Shown in pieces: positions 23,401 through 32,400 of a DNA stretch of 64,000 bases. The DNA is from Nelumbo lutea (lineage: Eukaryota > Streptophyta > Magnoliopsida > Proteales > Nelumbonaceae): positions 26,920,193 through 26,984,192 of the forward strand of contig JAKGHH010000005.1 of assembly GCA_022828595.1 (NCBI GenBank), given 5' to 3'. The notes under the pieces are model-generated. The model saw nothing but the letters and a program-made list of their open reading frames with translations, searched no databases and had not been told where the DNA came from. Numbering within the stretch: the first letter of the stretch is position 1; the number at the start of each line of letters is the position of its first letter. Made by a program: the position numbers and the translations under genes.

Positions 23401-26400
23401 TCATGTCGCTACCCAAGAAAGTGGAAATGGAAATATGCCGTGGAAACTATTTGTTGTATTCCATGCTGCCACAGGTAAGGAAGACTTTTATGTGGGCTGA
23501 AACTGCTTGTGAGATATGGGAATAAGTGAAGTCCACCTATTCGGAGCAGAGACACTATGCCAAGATATATCAACTGCAAACTGAATCTTCTACTTGCAAG
23601 CAGGGGGAGAGGAGTCTCTCGATGTACTATACTGATTTGACATCGATATGGAAAGAACTTGATCACTATCAAAATGTGAATTGGAAGTGCGATGAAGATG
23701 CAAAGGCGTATAAGTTGTATCTCAACAACGGGTCTTTGCCTTTCTGCTAGGGCTGAATCCTTCATATGAGTCCATCAGGGTGCAAATCTTGGGTAGTAAA
23801 GACTTGCCATCAGTTCAGGAGGTGTATGCCTTAGTACAGTCAGAAGAAAGTAGAAGTGTGATGAATCGTGTAGAATGGGAGTCAGTTGCCCTAGCTGTCC
23901 GAGGAAATTCAGATAAAAATGTCGGTGGTGCTTTTAAAAAAGGTGACTCTCAGAAAAAAATAGATGATGAGATTAAACTTCGATGCACTCACTGCCAGGA
24001 GACACGACACATGAGAGATACATGTTGGGATCTCCACGGAAAACCTAAATGGGCACAGGATTTGGGTAAGAAGTCAACACCCGATAAGGGCAAGAAACCA
24101 AGTCAGCAGAATCAGAAGAAGTATAACTCAGCTAATATGGCGTCGACAGAGACTAGTCCTTTGGTAACTCAGGAGAGGCATCCCAGTTCTAACCCTAAGG
24201 AAGAAATTATCAACTCCTTTCGTGAACATTTGGAATTGTATGGTAGGACTCTCCACCAAATAGATTCTAGTCCTACTCCCTCTACCTCTTTTGCGTCTAC
24301 ATCAGGTAATGCTGCCACTGCCTTCCATGCGTCATCTCATACCACTAATTCTCCTTGGGTTATTGACTCCGGAGCGTCAAACCACATGACCGGTAAGTCA
24401 AATTTATTTCAGACATATAACCTTCTCTTTGGGAGAGATAAGGTGAGACTAGCTGATGGTTCTTTTTCTACCATAGCTGGCCGAGGTACCATACCTCTCC
24501 CACTTGGCCTTACCCTTCCTAATGTACTACATGTTCTGAAATTACCTATTAACTTGTTGTCCATTGGTAGTATAACTCACTCCTTGAACTGTTCAGTCAC
24601 TCTTTTCCGTCTTCATGTGTGTTTCAGGATTTGGCCTCGGGGAAGACAATTGGTAGAGGAAGCATGGTGGATGGTCTCTACGTGTTGGAGAGTAAAGTTG
24701 GTCTTGTGGCTACAGAGTCCATGGGTTCGTCAAGTGAAAGTCAAGCCTATTTATGGCATAATCGTCTAGGTCATCTTTTTTTGAGACATTAAAAGTTATG
24801 TTTCCAAAGTTGTTTGAGTCCTTGTCAGTGAGTCAGTTACAGTGTCAGATATGTCAATTGAGTAAACATTGTAGAAGTTCTTTACCTTTGCGAAATAAAA
24901 GATCTAAATTTCCATTTCATATTGTTTATTCTGATGTTTGGGGCTCTATTACTCTACCCACTGAGGCTGGATATAAGTACTTCATTACCTTGATTGATAA
25001 TTATTCTAGATACACCTGGGTTTACCCTATGCGATCTCGAGATGAAGTGCCAAAAATTGTGAAAGACTTTCAATGCATGGTGTTCACTCAGTTCCAAACA
25101 GAAATCCATATCTTCCAGTCGGACAATGCGAAGGAATACTTCCATTATGATCTCACAGAGTTTATTGCTTCGAGTGGGTCACTTTAGCAAAGCTCTTGTG
25201 CTAGGAGACCCCAACAAAATGGTGTTGCTGAACGAAAGAACCGTCACCTTCTCGAAGTAGCTCGTGGCTTATTAATTCATATGAATGTGCCGAAACGTTT
25301 TTGGATGGATGCAATCTTGTATGCTACATACATCATCAACTGCATGCCCTCTCGGTTACTAGAGTATAAGGTCCCACATCAGCTTTTGTTTCCTACAACC
25401 CCGTTGTCCACCATTCCGATGCGTGTTTTTGGGTGTCGTTGCTTTGTCCATAACCTATCCCCTACTCGAGGTAAGCTTGATCCTCGGGCTATTCCCTGTG
25501 TTTTTCTTGGTTACCCTTTATCTCAAAAGGGGTATCGTTGCTATGATCCTACCTCTCGCAAGTACTGTCTCCATTGATGTATCCTTCTTTGAGACTCAAC
25601 CTTTTTTCTCGGTTTCTCTTCAGGGGGAGAGTAGGGTTGAGGAAACTCAACTAACTCCTTTACCCGATCCTCCTCCATTCCGAATTTTTCATCGTCGCCA
25701 TAAAAGCCAGCAGAGTTCAAGAGTCGTGGAACCTGACACTATGCAACCAACATCATCGGATTCACCAGAGGCAAATCCATCTCATCAGCCAGGTACACTT
25801 GCTCCTATTGATATGTCTATTCCTTTAAATGTCGAATCACTTGTCATCAATGATCTTGATATTCCTATTGCTAAGAGAAAGGGTGTTAGATCTTGTACCA
25901 CTAATCATCCTATCTCTAATTTTGTGTCCTATGAGCATGTTTCACCTTCGTACAGTGCCTTTCTCTCCTCTGTGGATAGTGTTCCCATCCCTAAGACCGT
26001 GGCAGAAGCTTTGTCAAAACCTGAATGGACAGATGCAATGTAGGAAGAAATTGATGCCTTACACAAAAATGGTACGTGGGAGTTGGTAGATCTTCCTAAG
26101 GGGAAGGAACCAGTGGGGTGCAAGTGGGTGTTCACAGTGAAACACAAAGCTGATGGAACTGTTGAAAGGTACAAGGCTAGACTGGTAGCAAGAGGCTTTA
26201 CATAGGTATATGGAGTGGACTATGCAGAGACTTTTGCTCCAGTAGCCAAGATGAACTCTATCAGGATCTTTCTTTCATTGGCAGCAAATCTTGACTGGGA
26301 ACTTCACCAATTGGACATCAAAAATGCTTTCTTGAATGGTGATTTGGAAGAGGAAGTTTACATGACCCAACCTCCACGATTCTGTGCCAAAAGCAGTGAA

Positions 26401-29400
26401 CAAAAGATGTGTAGGTTAAAAAAATCTTTATATGGGTTGAAACAATCACCTCAGGCTTGGTTTAGTAAGTTCCATTTAGCAAATCAACAGATGGGGTTCA
26501 AACAATGCCAGTTAGATCACACTCTATTTGTGAAAAGAGGTGAAGGGAAAAATGCAGCTCTTATTGTGTATGTGGATGACATAGTGATCACAAGAGATTG
26601 GGAGGCTGAAATATGGAGACTAAAAAAATTCTTAGCCACTCAATTTGAGGTGAAAGATCTAGGTCCCTTACGTTATTTCCTTGGAATTGAAGTTGTCCGC
26701 TCTCACAAGGGCATCTTTATTTTCCAACGGAAATATGTACTAGATCTACTAGAAAATAGAGGCAAGTTGGGGGGTAAAACCAATTGACTCACCTATTGAA
26801 TCTAATCATCATCTGGGAGACAGTCAGGGAGAGTTTTTGAAAGATATGAAGAAGTTCCAGAGACTCGTAGGGAGACTTTTGTATTTGTCTATGACCAGGC
26901 TTGATATTGCTTATGCAGTGGGTGTCCTTAGTCAGTTCATGCACAATCCTAGGACAACTCACTTTGAAGCTGCAGAGAGGATCCTGAGATACCTCAAGAA
27001 ATTTCCCAGAGCCGGTTTGTTGTTCCAGAAACATGGTCACTTAAAGGTAGGTATATACTGATGTAGATTGGGCAGGAGCAGTCAATGAACGAAAGTCTAC
27101 TAGTGGGTATTGTGCCTTTGTAGGAGTAAACCTGGTCGCATAGAGAAGTAAAAAACAAAGTGTGGTGGCTAGATCTAGTGCTGAAGCAGAGCATAGAGCA
27201 ATGTCTCATGGGGTTGCTGAAATCATGTGGATAAGAAATTTGTTAGGTGAACTGAGTTTTGCAGTGAGCAATCCTATGTCACTCTACTGTGGCAATAAAC
27301 CTGCCATCAATATTGTTGCTAATCCAGTCCTGCATGATAGGACGAAACACATTGAAGTGCACAAGCATTTTATTAGAGAGAAACTTGTAAATGGAGAAGT
27401 GTGTACTCCATATGTCAGCTCAGAAGAACAACTTGCAGATATCTTCACCAAAGGTCTTCATCATGTGCGACACAAAGCTTTGTGTGACAAGTTGGGCATG
27501 ATTGACATCTATGCTCCAACTTGAGGGGGAGTGTTGAAATAATTTAGTTGTTGGTGTTGGGGTTTATTTGGCTAGTTAAATTTTTTTTATTTACTTCTGT
27601 TATGTCTGTTATTGTACTCACTTATAGCAGGGGCACAAGGATCTTTTCCCTTGTTATTTCTGCCGCCTTATATATATTATAATAAAAGTTGGTGCCGCCA
27701 ACACTGTTACATTGTCAATCCCTTCTCTTCTCTTCTCCCTTCTCTCTTCTTCTTCTCTTCTCTTCTCTTCCTCTTATTTCTGGCTGGCCACACTGTCAAG
27801 ACACCATTTAAAATAATAATAGATCCCCTATCGCTAATTAAGGGAAAATAATCACCTCAAAAGCCATTTAAAATAATAATTTACAAATATAAAAAGCATA
27901 AACTATCACCATCCAAATGAGAATCCTACTCCTGCTCCATGGATGAGATGTGTGATGGAAAACAAAAGTGGATTGTCGCCTCATCACCTTGGGCCGTCTT
28001 TCTATAAATCAAAATCATGATTAAATATTAAATAAATCTACACTAGTATTCTTCTAGAATAATTGAGTATCATAAGCCAAGCAGTTGGATAGAAGAGAGC
28101 GTGCATTGAATGTCAACAATGGTATCGCAAAATTTCATACAAGTGATATTAAAGGATGTAGAGCTAAAAAATAAAAAAGGGAAAGCCACCATGGTTGAAG
28201 TAATAACATTTTAAAGTGATAATAAAAAGTAGCAATACACAGAGCAGTCAAATAACTCTCGATGGCTCTTCACCCCATAAGATAAGGTTATCTGTAGCAA
28301 GTAGCTTCTGAATCAGCCAGAAGGTTACCCACATATTCTAATTGCTAACACTGGATTTTCTTGCATTTTTCTTACACTTAAAATTTTTCGGGACAATTCA
28401 GTCTTTTAGGTGGCATAGCTTGCAGGTTCAACTTGGGTAAGGTTCAATTGGGAATTTGTCAAATTTTCAACTGGCTTGAACCCTAACCCAAGCATGATGT
28501 AGTTGAAATTCTTGTCAGGCAACCTAACTTGCAGCCCTAATTGCTTGGTGGTAAAGTATCAGGCTGATGTCCAAGTCTAAGAATGGCCAATTTGTTGCTA
28601 AAAGTGCTAGAAGTTAGGTCAATATCCCATCCACCTGAGGTAGCTCATCCTTCTACAACTATAGACAAAACATCAAATCAATTTCTAGATGGATTTGAGC
28701 ATCCCAAAGTTATTGAAGCATATTAAAGAGAGGAATCAATTGCTGCACCAAAATTTGAATGCTGAGAATTTATAAATTGATATTTCCTCGTTTGTTTTGA
28801 GACCAAGTGTTAAATTTTAGTAAGCTTGATAATTTGTTAGGTCTATGATTAGTAGTTTCCTATTTTGATTAGGAAGCTTTGAGTTTGAGTCAACTACTAT
28901 TTTGTATACTTTCTATTTTCTTGGTTTCTAATTAATTGTGATCCTATTTCTAGTTTCCCTTCTCCTAGGTAAATATTGTCTAGGTTTCTAATTTTTGAGT
29001 TTCTATTTTCTAGGTACTTCATAATTTATTTTCTATCGGGACTCTAATTATAAGGCAAAGTCAAGAGCGGTAAAATCTGGCCACAGGGTTCAGTTTTTTA
29101 TGTGAAATAAAGTATTCCTCTGTTTTGTAGTTCCATTATTCTTCTCTTTCTAGTTTTGATCTTTCAGACACAAGCCACCAAAAGATCTTTCAATCTTCAA
29201 CCTTGTTCCACAAAGACATGCCAGACCTTGAGTGTACCCACTAACTCAAGGCTAAACCAGCTACACTAAGCACTGCTTGTAAAAATCTTAATCCCCTTGC
29301 ATTAATTTGTGTTAGAGATAAGATGCCTCCAAGAAAGGCCTCCAATCCTAATGCCAAGGAAGAAACTAGTGAGGTTACTATGAAGAAAACAGAGGGGCTC

Positions 29401-32400
29401 TTGTTGTGGAAATAAGAAATAATGTGGCAGCAAGAGAGTCACATACTAGATCTATGACATCAACAAGAACTTAAGAAATGATCATGGCCACAAGAACAAC
29501 AATTTTCTAGCTATCTACAATGAGTTTGTATGTCAAACCATCCCCAAAAATCTTCAGTCACATTATTCCCCCCTCTAGCCAAAAGGCCGACATTACTCTC
29601 TTCAGACAAGACCAAAGCATATACCTCCTGAATTCTAGGTAATTCCTCACTCTCCCAATCAAAGGACTAGTAATGGTCCAGTTCCTTGCACATGTGTATA
29701 AGGCTAGAAGAGTAAGTAGAGTGTGATTTGTCTCCTTCACAAGCTGAATATTCCACTTGTAGTTGATACAGTTGCATAGTGTCTTTGTTCTGAAAAGTGC
29801 TGCGTGGACTCTCCTAAATGGATGATGTATCATGTCAAACATGCATCCAAATCCCACACACCGCACGAATTCTAAGGGCACTTCTACATAACATTTCCTT
29901 TTTTCTATCCTAGCTATCTGACATAAATGAATAACTTATCTACAAGAGGAATCAATTTTTCATATCAAATGTCATTTAGTAACAACCAACATTACAACCT
30001 TTGGACAAACTGGGCACAAGTAGCGAGGTGCTCTTCCATTAAAAATAAGACAGTTACAAGGTGGTCTCCTTCATCTGAAGGCTCTTTAAAGCTGAACTTC
30101 GATGGAAGTAGCTTGAGCAATCCAGGGCTATCTGGAATTGGGGGTGCTCTGAGGAATGAGTTTGGAGAGGTGGTACTGCTCTACTCAGGTCCTTTAGGAG
30201 TTGGAGATTCTGTTAGGGCAGAGCTTTTAGCTGCTGTACAAGGGGTGTAGTTTGCAAACCAATTGGGGGTAGAGCATCTAATCATTGAAGAGGATACCAG
30301 GGTGGTGGTGGGCTGGCTGAAAAACCCAAAAACCTTGAGGATACAAGATGGTGCTACAAGAATGAAATTAAGAAATTTATTTCGCTGACAAGGGACGTGT
30401 TGGTTTCTATACAGTGGGTGAGGAGATCAGCAAATACTTCAGCTGATGTGTTAGCCAAACAAGGGGTAAATAGGGAAGAATTGGTTTGGCCTCAGCTGTG
30501 ATTTATGTAATTTATTACTAGTTTTTTTATGAGCTATTGGGAGAGGCTGCAGCAAGTGCCTCTCCATGGGTTGTTGTATGATGTTACAAAGCAGTTTAAT
30601 AAAACTTTTATCACTCATCAAAAAAGCATTATTTGTAGGTATATAATGTTAAAATTCAAAAATATGACTTGTTTTAATAGTATATACTTTTCCATAGATG
30701 TGTCTATGAGTCCATTTTTCTCATCTTGTTAAGACTCTTGGAAAGGAGTCGACTTCTAATTCCCGTGTCCATGTCCATGCAACACTGGTTCTGAATAAAA
30801 AACCTTTGCTTGGCCTGAAATTTCCTTTGCAATTTCAGCCCAAATAATAGTTCCTCTTTGCAAATCCTCAGAAAGGACAAGTCCAGACATTCATATGGAG
30901 TTTCTAAACAGACCCCATTTTTTCCAAATTGTGTTTGCATGTTTCAATGATTAGGAGGAAAGGCAAGTATTTTAGGAGTAGCAGTGAAGTTCACACTGTT
31001 TTCATTGCACTGAATCTCTTCTTGCATTCTTATAAATTGTCTTTGTAATAAGTTAAAGACACATATTGGACCACATTCCTTAGTACACTTATCAAATGAA
31101 GGATGGCAGCTTTTATTTTTAAATTTCCAATTACATTTGAACACAGTTTAATTCATCAAATTGTAAAATGCAATAAAGCATTGATAAGTCTAGAGTAGAC
31201 AAACTCAATGGCAGAACATATTCTCCTAACTGGAATATGCTAGAAATCCTACAATCAACTAATAGTTTGTTTCATATGGTTGGAATTAATGGCGCATTAA
31301 ATCAATTCCTGTACCACTAGCTTTATTCATCCTACATGAATTACATGCAGACCTTGCATATTTCCATCAAGAACAAGTTTTGCTTGGTTTTCCCATTTCC
31401 TCCAACTGTAAATCTGCATCAACATGATTGAGCAAACTTATGAGTAACTCTGAACCTAAGGAGAGAGTTAGGTAAAGTTTAACTTACCTGAATAATATTT
31501 ATGATCAAAAGAACACAGGTAAATGGCTTACCAAAAAATGAACAGGGCCTAAATATGTAATTGTATATTTCTACAGGAAATTATCTCCCCAATTAAATCC
31601 CATTCATATTGTATGTAATTTAAGCTGATAGAGTATCAAGTTGTCAATCAAAAGAAGAAAAGAAAGATCTTTAGCTTATTAATTTTTCTGGTATCCATTT
31701 TGGAGTTTAAGGAATTTTGATTCTAAGACTTCAATCATCACAAGAATTGATCATTTTTGTCCTGTTTATTGGTTTATAGCTTGTTGTACTACTTAGCATA
31801 CACACCGATGTGTATGCTAAGTAAGTCCTTTCCTTAATGTCAATCAATACAATTACAACTTACTATTCAGAGAGAGGGAGAGAGGGAGGGAGGGAGGGAG
31901 GGAGGGAGAGAGAGAGAGAGAGAGAGAGATTTTCTGAAATTCTTCCATCAGTCCTCACAGTTCCAGGGCGCAAACATTGCTAAATGAAAGAATCTTGCTT
32001 GATTAGTATGATCAATTCATTTTGCCAGACAGGAAAGAAGATCACATGTCCCCTAAAAATGTGTTTGTGATCTTTTGCAAGTTCATTTTGAGAGTTATAC
32101 CAAGAGGCCTGGGACATTGTGATTCAGTAAAGGAACTCAAATATGAAGGCAACTTTTCAGGTTACCAACATCCAAGGGGCTTACTGGCACGAACACTGAA
32201 TGATATACAAGTGAGAGTCAAGAAGAGACCTCAAACGTAAAAGGCCCTTAATTGAAAAGAATAAAATTGGAGGCAGAAGCTCCAGAAATACCTAAAAATG
32301 ATGAGGGAATACTTTACCTTAACCATAGACAAACCAACTGCAACACAACTATATAAAACATGAGTTATCCCAAGAACGAACAAGAACCGGTGAAGCTGCT

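Larger units (their letters stand above)
23450..27798 (+). mobile_element. Copia element G: 5'-truncated Ty1/copia element in MLO intron 6
   Basis: Plus-strand gag (N-terminus missing), protease, integrase, RT, RNase H, polypurine tract and 3' LTR are present. The 5' LTR, leader and first part of gag are absent; similarity starts abruptly near 23450. Its proteins closely resemble those of element B (same lineage), but the LTR sequence is different. It is antisense to MLO. About seven stops or shifts interrupt the polyprotein. Confidence 0.92.

Noticed and set aside
30944..31144. Cysteine-rich 66-aa open frame on the minus strand.
   Set aside because: No signal peptide, family match, splice context or neighbouring gene. 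It lies within MLO intron 5.
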